Of a stretch of DNA of 64,000 bases, positions 42,473-49,893 are shown piece after piece; position 1 is the stretch's first letter; each line of letters starts with the position of its first letter. The notes below the pieces were generated by a model. It did no database searches and was not told where the DNA came from. It saw nothing but the letters and a program-made list of their open reading frames with translations. A program made the position numbers and the translations under genes. The DNA comes from Streptomyces canus (GTDB lineage Bacteria > Actinomycetota > Actinomycetes > Streptomycetales > Streptomycetaceae): positions 8,928,001 through 8,992,000 of the forward strand of contig NZ_CP107989.1 of NCBI RefSeq assembly GCF_041435015.1. Direction: 5' to 3'.

Positions 42473-43975
42473 GTGATCCTGTTGAAAGAGTCCCGAACCC
42501 GGCGCAGACGCCTGGGAGTTGCCGCGGCCGCCGCGGGTCTCCTGGCCGCCCTGCTGACCGCAGGACCGGCCGTGGCGACCCCCGACCCCGGGGACGGTCC
42601 GGCCGCGGGCAAGGGGGTGTCCAAGAGCGCCGAGGCCGAGGTGAAGGCGGCGATCGCCGACGGCGAGATACCCGGCCAGGACGAGATCGTCCACTCCGAC
42701 AACATCGAACACCTCGTCAACATCCCCAAGGACGCACTGCCCGGCACCAATTCGGACCTGGCCTTCCAGGGCAGGTACGCCTTCTCCGGCAACTACGACG
42801 GCTTCCGCATTTTCGACATCAGCAACCCGAAGGCGCCCAAGACCGTCGCCCAGGTGCTGTGCCCCGGATCGCAGAACGACATCTCCGTCTCCGGGAACCT
42901 GCTGTTCCTGTCCACCGACTCCTCGCGCAGCGACAGCAGTTGCAGCAGCACCACCCAGCCCGCGACCGAGAAGTCGTCGTGGGAGGGCATGAAGGTCTTC
43001 GACATCACCGACAAGACCAACCCGAAGTACGTCGCCGCCGTGGAGACCGCCTGCGGCTCGCACACCCACACGCTGGTGCCCGAGCGCAGGAACGTCTACC
43101 TCTACGTCTCCTCGTACTCGCCGAGCGCGACCTACCCCGACTGCCAGCCGCCGCACGACGGCATCTCTGTCATCAAGGTGCCCCGCAACGCGCCCGAGAA
43201 GGCGGCGGTCGTGGACTTCCCGGTGCTCTTCCCCGGCGAGGGCCCCGACGGCGGCGGCAACCCCGGTTCGCCCACCAACCCGGGCGTCGCCAAGACCACC
43301 GGCTGCCACGACATCACCGTGCTGCCCTCGAAGGACCTGGCGGCGGGCGCCTGCATGGGTGACGGCATCCTGTTCTCCATCAAGGACCCGGAGCACCCGA
43401 AGGTCATCGACCGTGTGCAGGACAACGTGAACTTCGCGTTCTGGCACTCGGCCACCTTCAACCAGAACGCGAACAAGGTCGTCTTCACCGACGAGCTGGG
43501 CGGCGGCGGCGCGGCCACCTGCAACGCGGAGATCGGTCCGAACCGCGGTGCCGACGGCATCTACGACATCGTTGGCAAGGGCGACAAGCGCAAGCTCGTC
43601 TTCCGCAGCTACTTCAAGATCCCCCGCCACCAGGCGGACGTCGAGGTGTGCGTGGCCCACAACGGCTCGCTGATCCCGGTCAAGGGCAAGGACATCATGG
43701 TCCAGGCCTGGTACCAGGGCGGTGTCTCCGTCTGGGACTTCACGAACTCCTCGCGCCCGAAGGAGATCGGCTACTTCGAGCGCGGCCCCGTGACCACCGA
43801 GCGGCTGACGACCGCCGGCTCCTGGTCGGCGTACTACTACAACGGCTACATCTACTCCAACGACATCGCCAAGGGCTTCGATGTCCTGAAGCTCAGCGAC
43901 CGGCGCACGGATCCCGCCAAGAAGGTGCGGCTCGGCGAGCTCAACGTCCAGACGCAGCCGGACTACTTCGACTGA
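42473..43975 (+). CDS. Secreted LVIVD-repeat protein
   Basis: A 500-residue exported protein with LVIVD-type propeller repeats. The GTG at 42473 has GGGAGG six bases upstream. The signal peptide is RRRRLGVAAAAAGLLAALLTAGPAVA. Repeats have the form GFRIFDISNPKAPK, GMKVFDITDKTNPK, GISVIKVPRNAP, GILFSIKDPEHPK, GVSVWDFTNSSRPK and GFDVLKLSDRRTD. Several His and Cys residues (CGSHTHTL, TGCHDI, FWHSATF) might bind metal. Function is unknown; the divergent DUF305 gene suggests a joint surface complex. It overlaps the convergent TetR gene by 13 bases. Confidence 0.85.
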   Translation: MILLKESRTRRRRLGVAAAAAGLLAALLTAGPAVATPDPGDGPAAGKGVSKSAEAEVKAAIADGEIPGQDEIVHSDNIEHLVNIPKDALPGTNSDLAFQGRYAFSGNYDGFRIFDISNPKAPKTVAQVLCPGSQNDISVSGNLLFLSTDSSRSDSSCSSTTQPATEKSSWEGMKVFDITDKTNPKYVAAVETACGSHTHTLVPERRNVYLYVSSYSPSATYPDCQPPHDGISVIKVPRNAPEKAAVVDFPVLFPGEGPDGGGNPGSPTNPGVAKTTGCHDITVLPSKDLAAGACMGDGILFSIKDPEHPKVIDRVQDNVNFAFWHSATFNQNANKVVFTDELGGGGAATCNAEIGPNRGADGIYDIVGKGDKRKLVFRSYFKIPRHQADVEVCVAHNGSLIPVKGKDIMVQAWYQGGVSVWDFTNSSRPKEIGYFERGPVTTERLTTAGSWSAYYYNGYIYSNDIAKGFDVLKLSDRRTDPAKKVRLGELNVQTQPDYFD

Positions 43976-44637
43976 TCCCCGGGCTCCTGGCCCGTCTCGA
44001 AGAATCGCGACAGATCCCCGTCGTACGTCCCGTCGGGTGCCTCGGTGCCCGGCGGGACGCCCTGCTCCCAGTCGAGCCGGTAGCGCGTGAACAGCTCGGC
44101 GCGCAGCGTCGCCATCGACATCGGGACGTTCGGTACGACCATCGCGTAGACCGCGCCCATGAGTTGCGAGCGCAGCATCGGGTAGTCGGTCTCGACCGTC
44201 TGTGAACCGTGCCGTTCCATCGTGTCCCGCAGCAGCTCGGCGAGGCGCTGTTGCTCCGGGCACTGCACGAAACCCTCGGTGTCCAGCAGGCCCGCCATGT
44301 GCTGGCGCATCAGAACGGTCCGGTCCCGGGCCAGGCCCAGGACCGCGTCTATGGCCCGGGCCATCCGCTCCCGGCCGTCCTCGGTGCGCGGATCGCGCTC
44401 CAGCGCCTCCTCCAGCGTGCGGTGCATGAGCCGGTGCACGGCGGACTGCACGAGCCGCCGCTTGCCGGGGAAGTAGTACGACACCAGACCGCGAGCCGAA
44501 CCGGCCCGGTCCGCGATGTCGCCGAGGGTCGTGGCCTCGTAACCGCGCTCGGAGACCAGTTCGACAGCGGCCTGCAGGAGCCGCTCCCGGGAACGACGGC
44601 GCAACTCTTCGTTGACCGAGGCGCTGCGCGGGGACAT
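43963..44637 (-). CDS. TetR family transcriptional regulator
   Basis: A 224-residue repressor. The N-terminal TetR helix-turn-helix is RERLLQAAVELVSERGYEATTLGDIADRAGSARGLVSYYFPGKRRLVQSAV (about 17-68). The C-terminal ligand domain is all-helical and not assignable. The ATG at 44637 is chosen because AGGAG lies seven bases upstream. The gene stands apart from an obvious target: the LVIVD gene converges on it and the next gene upstream is on the same strand 240 bases away. A TATAGT box and small inverted repeat just upstream suggest self-control. Confidence 0.88.
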   Translation of the reverse strand: MSPRSASVNEELRRRSRERLLQAAVELVSERGYEATTLGDIADRAGSARGLVSYYFPGKRRLVQSAVHRLMHRTLEEALERDPRTEDGRERMARAIDAVLGLARDRTVLMRQHMAGLLDTEGFVQCPEQQRLAELLRDTMERHGSQTVETDYPMLRSQLMGAVYAMVVPNVPMSMATLRAELFTRYRLDWEQGVPPGTEAPDGTYDGDLSRFFETGQEPGDQSK

Positions 44638-44657
44638 GCTGTAACTCCTGCGTTGAC

Positions 44658-44676
44658 TGGCTCTCAGCCAACTATA
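44658..44676 (-). promoter_or_regulatory. Candidate promoter -10 and operator of the TetR gene
   Basis: On the minus strand TATAGT (44671-44676) is a good -10 box. Directly after it TGGC (44658-44661) and GCCA (44667-44670) form a short inverted repeat with five bases between. Placement at the start of the transcript fits repression of its own promoter. No clear -35 is seen. Confidence 0.4.
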
Positions 44677-44877
44677 CTCAAATGCGTCCGGACCGGCCCG
44701 AGAAAGGCCTGGTCGGGGCAGCCGCCTGCTCTGGGCGACGCGGGGGATCGTCCAGGGTGGGCGGGTATACGACCCAATGGTGTCCTCAGGCGACCACCTC
44801 GGCGGGGTGACCAACCGGTTTTCGGACACCTTTCTGGAATCGATCCCGGGTGTCGACCCCGCGTGCCGACCGGGGTC

Positions 44878-45570
44878 TCAGCCCGCCAGATCGAGAACCG
44901 GCCGCAGCCCGTCGGGCCGCTGCGCCGTCGGCAGATGATCCACGAAGTGCACCCCGCAGCCCAGGGCCGCCGCACCGCCGTCCGCCCGCCGGTCGTCGCC
45001 GACCATCAGGACGTTCCGGGGCTCGACACCGAGCGCCGCGCAGGCGGTCTTGAACAGCCGGGGGTCCGGCTTCTGGACGCCGTGTTCGTACGACAGCACA
45101 TACACGTCGACGTACGGATCGAGCCCGTGCGCGCGGAAGACGGGTCGCAGGTCCCAGCCGATGTTGCTGACCACACCCACCCCGATCCCGCGCTCCCGCA
45201 GCCCCCGCAGGACCTCGGCGGCGTCGGGATACGGCTGCCAGGCGACGGGGGACATGTGCCGGTCGTACAACGCGTCGTGCAGGGCGGGATCCGGCAGCGG
45301 GACCAGTCGCGAGAGCCCGGTGTACGCGGCACGGTGCAGCTCGGCACTCTCGTCCCGAATTCCCCACACGGCGGCGACCTCGTCCGGCAGCGGCCCCCGG
45401 GGCGCCATCCCGCCGGGCAACGCCCCCACCCTCTCCAGCTCCAGCGCGGCCCGCGTCAACTCCGCCTCGGCGAGGGCAAGTCCCGCCTCGGCGAGAACAG
45501 CCCTCAACCAGGACTCGGTGGACTCGATCCGGAAGAGGGTTCCCGAGAAGTCGAACAACACGGCAGACAT
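44878..45570 (-). CDS. HAD superfamily hydrolase-like protein
   Basis: A 230-residue HAD protein. Motif I is VLFDFSGTLF with D7 as nucleophile, but the second position is Ser (DxS) instead of the Asp found in phosphatases. Motif II is GVVSNIG, the lysine is in VQKPDP and motif IV is MVGDDRRAD. An alpha-helical cap lies between about 15 and 90. Without the second Asp it may not be a normal phosphatase; related HAD enzymes with changes here act on carbon-halogen or carbon-phosphorus bonds. It lies nine bases downstream of the zinc-ribbon protein gene on the same strand and is probably co-transcribed with it and the PAP2 gene. Confidence 0.8.
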   Translation of the reverse strand: MSAVLFDFSGTLFRIESTESWLRAVLAEAGLALAEAELTRAALELERVGALPGGMAPRGPLPDEVAAVWGIRDESAELHRAAYTGLSRLVPLPDPALHDALYDRHMSPVAWQPYPDAAEVLRGLRERGIGVGVVSNIGWDLRPVFRAHGLDPYVDVYVLSYEHGVQKPDPRLFKTACAALGVEPRNVLMVGDDRRADGGAAALGCGVHFVDHLPTAQRPDGLRPVLDLAG

Positions 45571-45579
45571 GCGATGATC

Positions 45580-46098
45580 CTACGAGCCTGCGTTCCACTC
45601 GACGGGGAGCTCGCCCCCGCAGAACACGCAGACGAAATCCGCCTCGCGCACGATCGACCGCTCCCCGCACTCCTCGCAGCGCCGGAACACCACCTCATGC
45701 GTGAACCGGCCAGGATGCTTGATACGGGCCTGGTCGAGCGCGCGCCCGACCGCCTCCCAGGAACCGAGGTCCGGGCAGTAGCCGGTGGAGTGGTTGGTGA
45801 CCTCGTGGACCGCCCAGCGGCCGGCGGCCCGGGTGAATCCCATCTCGCCGGCGGCCGTCACATCCGCGCCGCCCGCGCAGGCCACGTGCTCACTCCTGCG
45901 GGGCGCGAGCCGCAGGAGGCCGTCGAGGGCGACGACGAAGGTGAAGGGCTCCGAGGTCTCGGCCGGCCCGCGCCCGGACAGCCAGGCGTCGAGGTCGGCG
46001 GCGGAACGGATGATCCTGCCCTCGCTGTCCGGCCGTACCGTCGAGCGCAACTCGGGTGGGCCCACATAGCCGTAGCCCCGGACCGGGCTGTCGTTCAC
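45580..46098 (-). CDS. Hypothetical protein with C-terminal zinc ribbon
   Basis: A 172-residue cytoplasmic protein of unknown function. The C-terminus has CEEC (141-144) and CVFC (157-160), a two-knuckle zinc ribbon. The N-terminal half contains GYVGPPELR and FTFVVALDGLLRLAPRRSEHVACAGG, conserved in look but not assigned to a family I know. The GTG start at 46098 overlaps the stop of the PAP2 phosphatase gene (GTGA), so the two are translationally coupled. The order PAP2, zinc-ribbon protein, HAD protein suggests a small operon. Confidence 0.7.
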   Translation of the reverse strand: MNDSPVRGYGYVGPPELRSTVRPDSEGRIIRSAADLDAWLSGRGPAETSEPFTFVVALDGLLRLAPRRSEHVACAGGADVTAAGEMGFTRAAGRWAVHEVTNHSTGYCPDLGSWEAVGRALDQARIKHPGRFTHEVVFRRCEECGERSIVREADFVCVFCGGELPVEWNAGS

Positions 46099-46766
46099 GG
46101 CCGGTACCGCTGGTGGACCATCACCGCCAGTGTCACCAGCATCGTGCCCAGGAGCCAGCCGCCGAGCACGTCGGAGGGCCAGTGGACGCCGAGCCAGATA
46201 CGGGTCAGACCGACGCCGACCACGGAGATCACGGCGACGGTCAGAGCCGTGAACCACAGGGCGCGGCCGGCGCCGTAGTGGTGGAGGAGCCACAGGAGGA
46301 GACCGCAGACGACCGTGGCCGTCAGGGCGTGGCCCGACGGGTAGGCCGCGAAGTGCGCGGTGTCGACGGGGTCGGGCCAGACGGGGCGCGGGCGGCCGAC
46401 CGCGGCCTTCAGGATCTGCTGGAGCAGTGTGCCCAGCGCACAGGTGGCCGCCAGCCATACGGCGGTCCACCGGGCGTTGCGCCGCCACACCAGCCAGATC
46501 ACGGCGATCGCAGCCAGGATGCGCATCGCCCAGGGGTCCCAGACCCAGTCCGTGAGGATGCGGAAGGCGTGGGTGACACCCGGCTCGTCGACCGCCCAGC
46601 GGTGGGTCGTGTCGGCGATGTCGCGGTCCACGGTGAGCAACGGATGCCACTCGACCACGACCAGGACGAGCAGCAGCACCGAGCACAGGGCGAGGACACC
46701 GGTCGCGCGGGCGGCGGTCCGGTGCTCCGGGGGGCGGGGCGGGGAGTCGACGGACGGCGTGTGCAT
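46095..46766 (-). CDS. PAP2 superfamily membrane phosphatase
   Basis: A 223-residue membrane protein with about five or six spans and the three phosphatase signatures: KAAVGRPRP, YPSGHALT and TRIWLGVHWPSD. It probably acts on a lipid phosphate, such as undecaprenyl pyrophosphate or phosphatidate, with the active site outside the membrane. No signal other than the first span is needed. It is first in a three-gene minus-strand run. A partial tandem repeat (TTCGAG-x-CGTATG, 46849 and 46863) lies about 90 bases upstream in the 144-base gap. Confidence 0.9.
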   Translation of the reverse strand: MHTPSVDSPPRPPEHRTAARATGVLALCSVLLLVLVVVEWHPLLTVDRDIADTTHRWAVDEPGVTHAFRILTDWVWDPWAMRILAAIAVIWLVWRRNARWTAVWLAATCALGTLLQQILKAAVGRPRPVWPDPVDTAHFAAYPSGHALTATVVCGLLLWLLHHYGAGRALWFTALTVAVISVVGVGLTRIWLGVHWPSDVLGGWLLGTMLVTLAVMVHQRYRP

Positions 46767-46910
46767 ACTGCGATCCTCGCCGACCGGTGCGGCTTGAGGC
46801 CAATTCCGGGGCGGGGCGGAGGCCGAACACGTACCGGTTCTCGTCGAGTTCGAGTCGTATGTTTCGAGCCGTATGGGGCGTACGCCGCCCCCTCCTCCCG
46901 TCCGGCCGCC

Positions 46911-47441
46911 TCAGAGCGTCAGGAGCATGGTCACCATCGCGATACCCATCGACAGCCGACACGCGCGCGCGAGTTCGGGACGGTCGCCCCAGCCGACGGG
47001 TCCGCCACCGGCGGTCGCCGGTATCAGGCGGACGCCGGACAGCAGGACATAGCCCGCGAAGTAGAGGAGCAGTACGCCCGTCACCACGGGGACTCCCGCG
47101 CCGCCGTGGTGCCCGGGGGAGGCCGCCATCACCGCCGCCATGTAGACCATGGCCCCGGCTCCCACCAGGTGGTGCAGATGATGGGTGCTCGTGCGTGCCG
47201 CCCACAGCGCGCGCAGCGCGGCCCCGCCGAACACGGCCGCGCAGAGCGGCCATGCCCACGACGGTGGTGTGAACACGGCGGCGGGTACGGCCATCGCGGC
47301 CATCCCGAAGCCCATCAGCGCCTCACCGCCCGCGGCCCGGCGCTGTTCCTCGACGCTGCTGCGCATCCGCAGCAGGCAGTACGCCCCGGTCGCCGCACAG
47401 AGCGCCACCAGCAGCCAGCCGGGCGAAGCCGGTCCGTGCAC
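46911..47441 (-). CDS. DUF5134 membrane protein
   Basis: A 176-residue protein with five or six membrane spans and a His-rich segment STHHLHHLVGAGAMVYMAAVMAA, typical of DUF5134. The GTG at 47441 is preferred: GGGGAGG lies five bases before it, while the GTG two codons earlier overlaps that ribosome site. Related proteins occur beside copper or heme-related genes, but none is adjacent here. Function is unknown. The 153-base divergent space before the FUSC gene contains a TTTAC/GTAAA palindrome. Confidence 0.78.
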   Translation of the reverse strand: MHGPASPGWLLVALCAATGAYCLLRMRSSVEEQRRAAGGEALMGFGMAAMAVPAAVFTPPSWAWPLCAAVFGGAALRALWAARTSTHHLHHLVGAGAMVYMAAVMAASPGHHGGAGVPVVTGVLLLYFAGYVLLSGVRLIPATAGGGPVGWGDRPELARACRLSMGIAMVTMLLTL

Positions 47442-47566
47442 GCCCACCTCCCCGCTCGACGTCGGTCAAGAAATGCCCGGGCCATGCGGCGCGCAATCGA
47501 GCGCAAGGGTGTACGCGGGGAGCGTGCGACGGAGCACAGCAGGTCAGAGGGGTCACGTAGCCATGG

Positions 47567-47578
47567 TTTACGAGTAAA
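47567..47578. promoter_or_regulatory. Candidate MarR operator upstream of FUSC-MarR operon
   Basis: TTTAC-GA-GTAAA (47567-47578) is a perfect 12-bp palindrome 22 bases before the FUSC start, AT-rich in a GC-rich genome. Location fits control by the MarR protein encoded by the second gene of the operon. Confidence 0.5.
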
Positions 47579-47600
47579 ACACCTGTTAAGGTATTGACTC

Positions 47601-49223
47601 ATGAGCAGTGCGACCCCCTTTGCCCGCACCCCGCGCGTCCGCCGTCTCCCCCTGGCCGGTGTGCTGCGCCTCGGCAGGCCCTCCGACATCTGGTTCAAGC
47701 CCGCCCTGAGTGTGGTCGTCGCGGTCGCCCCGCCGAACCTGACCTTTCTGGCCCTCGGCCGACTCGACCTGGCCATGTACACCATGGCCGGGTCCCTGTG
47801 CGCGCTGTACGCCCACCACCGGCCCTACGCCGCCCGGGCCCGCGCCCTGGCCGGGGTGGTGCTGGGCATGGTCGCCGGCCTCGGTGTCGGTCTGGTCGCC
47901 GCTTCGCTCACCGGCAGCGCGGTGGTGCTGGTCACCGTCGGCGCACTGGTGGCCGCCGTACAGAAAGCGCTCTGTGACGCGACCCGGATCGGCCCGCCGG
48001 GCCATGTGGTCCTCACCTTCATCAGCTCCGCCTCCCTGTTCGCCCCGCAGACGCTCGCCCAGGTGCCCGGCCACCTCGCCCTGGCCCTCGCGGCGGGCAC
48101 CTGGGCCTGGTTGGTCGGCATGGCACCCGGTCTGTTCCGGCCGCACGGCCCGGAGCGACGGGCCACCGCCCACGCCCTGAACGCGGCTGCCGCGTACGCG
48201 GAGAACCGGCGCCCGCATACGAGCGGAACCGCCCATGCCGCCGTACAGGCGGCGTGGCAGACCCTCTTCTCGGCCGGCGCCCGCTCCGAGACCCGGCAGG
48301 CCCTCGAACGCCTCGTCGTCCGCGCCGAGGTCGCCCTCGCCGCTCCCGCCGACGCGGACCCGCACCGCCTGCGCGCCTGGGCCCGCGAACTGCGCGGCAC
48401 GGGGCCGGTCCCGCGGGCGGCGTACGACGGCGAACTCCTCGGCGTGGAGGCCGCACTCGCCGCCCCGGCCCGCCGGTGGTGGCGGGCCCTCGGACCGCTC
48501 GCCCCGATCGCGATGCGCACCGCCCTGGGCTGCGCCCTCGCCGGTTACGCCTCCCTCGCGCTCGGCATCGGCCGCCCCTATTGGGCGCTGGTCACCGCCG
48601 CCTCGCTCTACCAGGCCAACGTCACCCTCACCTGGAGCCGGGGCGTCCAGCGCGTTGTCGGCAATCTCGTCGGGGTGCTGGTGTTCGCCGCCGTGGTTCC
48701 GCTCGCCCACCTCGGGCCCGCCGCCCTCGTCCTGTGCTGCCTCGCCTTCAACTTCGGCGCCGAGGCACTCATCGGCCGCAACTACTGGCTCGGCAGCATC
48801 TGTGTGACCCCGATGGCGCTGCTCATCACGGAGTTCGCCGGGTACCAGGAGCCGGGCCGGCTGATCACCGAGCGGGTCGTGGACACCTTCGTCGGGGCGC
48901 TGGTCGGGTTCGCCGCCGCCATGGCCGTCACCAACCGGCGCGCGGGAGATCGCGTCGAGCAGGCGCTGGCCACCGTGGAACGCGCCCGCGCCCGCGCCGC
49001 CCGCCTTGTCGCGGAGCCGCACCTCGCTCCCGGCAGCCTGGACGCCGCCCGCCGCGCCCTCGCCGCCGCCCTGGTCGACCTGCGGGCCGGCGTCGAGGCC
49101 GCGTCCGGCGAATGGTGGCAGCGCGCCCTGCCCCAGGAGAGGGTCGTACGCGCCGAACAGGCCGGACACCGTACGCTCGCCGCGACGATCCTGCACCACA
49201 GAGCGGAGGGCGCACGCCCATGA
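47601..49223 (+). CDS. FUSC family membrane transporter
   Basis: A 540-residue membrane protein with two groups of membrane spans separated by a helical cytoplasmic part (about 185-300), the layout of FUSC/aromatic acid exporter-like proteins. The second group is clear from ALGCALAGYASLALGIGRPYWALVTAASLYQANVTLTWSRGVQRVVGNLVG. The C-terminal helical part (about 450-540) is cytoplasmic. It probably exports organic acids or drugs. The ATG at 47601 has a weak AAGG site. Its stop overlaps the start of a MarR regulator gene (ATGA), which likely senses the exported compound. Confidence 0.85.
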   Translation: MSSATPFARTPRVRRLPLAGVLRLGRPSDIWFKPALSVVVAVAPPNLTFLALGRLDLAMYTMAGSLCALYAHHRPYAARARALAGVVLGMVAGLGVGLVAASLTGSAVVLVTVGALVAAVQKALCDATRIGPPGHVVLTFISSASLFAPQTLAQVPGHLALALAAGTWAWLVGMAPGLFRPHGPERRATAHALNAAAAYAENRRPHTSGTAHAAVQAAWQTLFSAGARSETRQALERLVVRAEVALAAPADADPHRLRAWARELRGTGPVPRAAYDGELLGVEAALAAPARRWWRALGPLAPIAMRTALGCALAGYASLALGIGRPYWALVTAASLYQANVTLTWSRGVQRVVGNLVGVLVFAAVVPLAHLGPAALVLCCLAFNFGAEALIGRNYWLGSICVTPMALLITEFAGYQEPGRLITERVVDTFVGALVGFAAAMAVTNRRAGDRVEQALATVERARARAARLVAEPHLAPGSLDAARRALAAALVDLRAGVEAASGEWWQRALPQERVVRAEQAGHRTLAATILHHRAEGARP

Positions 49224-49759
49224 CGGCACCGAACGGACGACCGGAGGAACCGGCGAGGCACGACACCGTCGCCGCCGTCGTCCGGCAGTGGCAGACCGTC
49301 CACCCCGGCCTCGACACCGGCCCCATGGAGATCATCGGCCGCGTCAACCGCTGCGCGGCCCTCCTCCAGCAGGCCGAGGACGCTCCCCTGCGCAGGGCCG
49401 GACTCAGCCGTCCGGAGTTCGACCTGCTCGGCGCCCTGCGCCGCACCGGCCACGAGCTGACCCCCGGTGACCTGGCCCGTGAGACCTTCTCCTCCGGCGC
49501 CGCCGTCACCAAGCGGCTCAAGCAGCTGACCGAGCGGGGCCTGGTGGAGCGCCGGGGCGACACCCGTGACCGCCGCGTCGCCCACGTCCGGCTCACCGAG
49601 GCCGGCCGCGACCTGGTCGACGGGATCCTGCCCGAGCAACTGGCGTACGAGACGGCCGTGCTGTCCGTCCTGACCCCCGAGGCGCGGGACGAACTCGCCG
49701 GCCGGCTGGGGGAGCTGCTCGGCCGACTGGAGGGCAGCCTGGGAGTGCTGCGCGCCTGA
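49220..49759 (+). CDS. MarR family transcriptional regulator
   Basis: A 179-residue winged-helix regulator. The recognition domain is GLSRPEFDLLGALRRTGHELTPGDLARETFSSGAAVTKRLKQLTERGLVERRGDTRDRRVAHVRLTEAGRDLVDG (about 60-137), with the DxRDRR wing. Its ATG overlaps the stop of the FUSC gene. The simple model is self-repressed export: the protein binds the palindrome before the FUSC gene and releases on ligand binding. Ligand unknown. Confidence 0.9.
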   Translation: MTAPNGRPEEPARHDTVAAVVRQWQTVHPGLDTGPMEIIGRVNRCAALLQQAEDAPLRRAGLSRPEFDLLGALRRTGHELTPGDLARETFSSGAAVTKRLKQLTERGLVERRGDTRDRRVAHVRLTEAGRDLVDGILPEQLAYETAVLSVLTPEARDELAGRLGELLGRLEGSLGVLRA

Positions 49760-49803
49760 CGGCTCCGACCTGCGGTTTCGGAAGTTTCGAAGCCCGCTGC
49801 CTG

Positions 49804-49833
49804 TTGACGCGGTCCCTCCGCGCTTTCTACGTT
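49804..49833 (+). promoter_or_regulatory. Candidate sigma-70-type promoter of the GH39-like gene
   Basis: TTGACG (49804-49809) and TACGTT (49828-49833) with an 18-base spacer, ending 60 bases before the GTG start. Just upstream, TTTCGGAAGTTTCGAA (49776-49791) is a partial palindrome of the kind bound by LacI-family sugar repressors. Confidence 0.5.
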
Positions 49834-49893
49834 CGTCCAGGTCGGTGCGGATCATCGACCGTCGTACGGAATGCCGAACGAAGGATGGATGCC

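Noticed and set aside
42377..44671. Extension of the DUF305 frame over the LVIVD gene
   Set aside because: Shadow reading opposite the LVIVD and TetR genes; no ribosome site and no recognisable domain, whereas a lipoprotein signal opens at 42376.
46849..46875. Tandem 13-base imperfect repeat TTCGAG-x-CGTATG
   Set aside because: Only two copies, one mismatch, no position relative to a promoter that makes it meaningful; noted in the PAP2 entry only.
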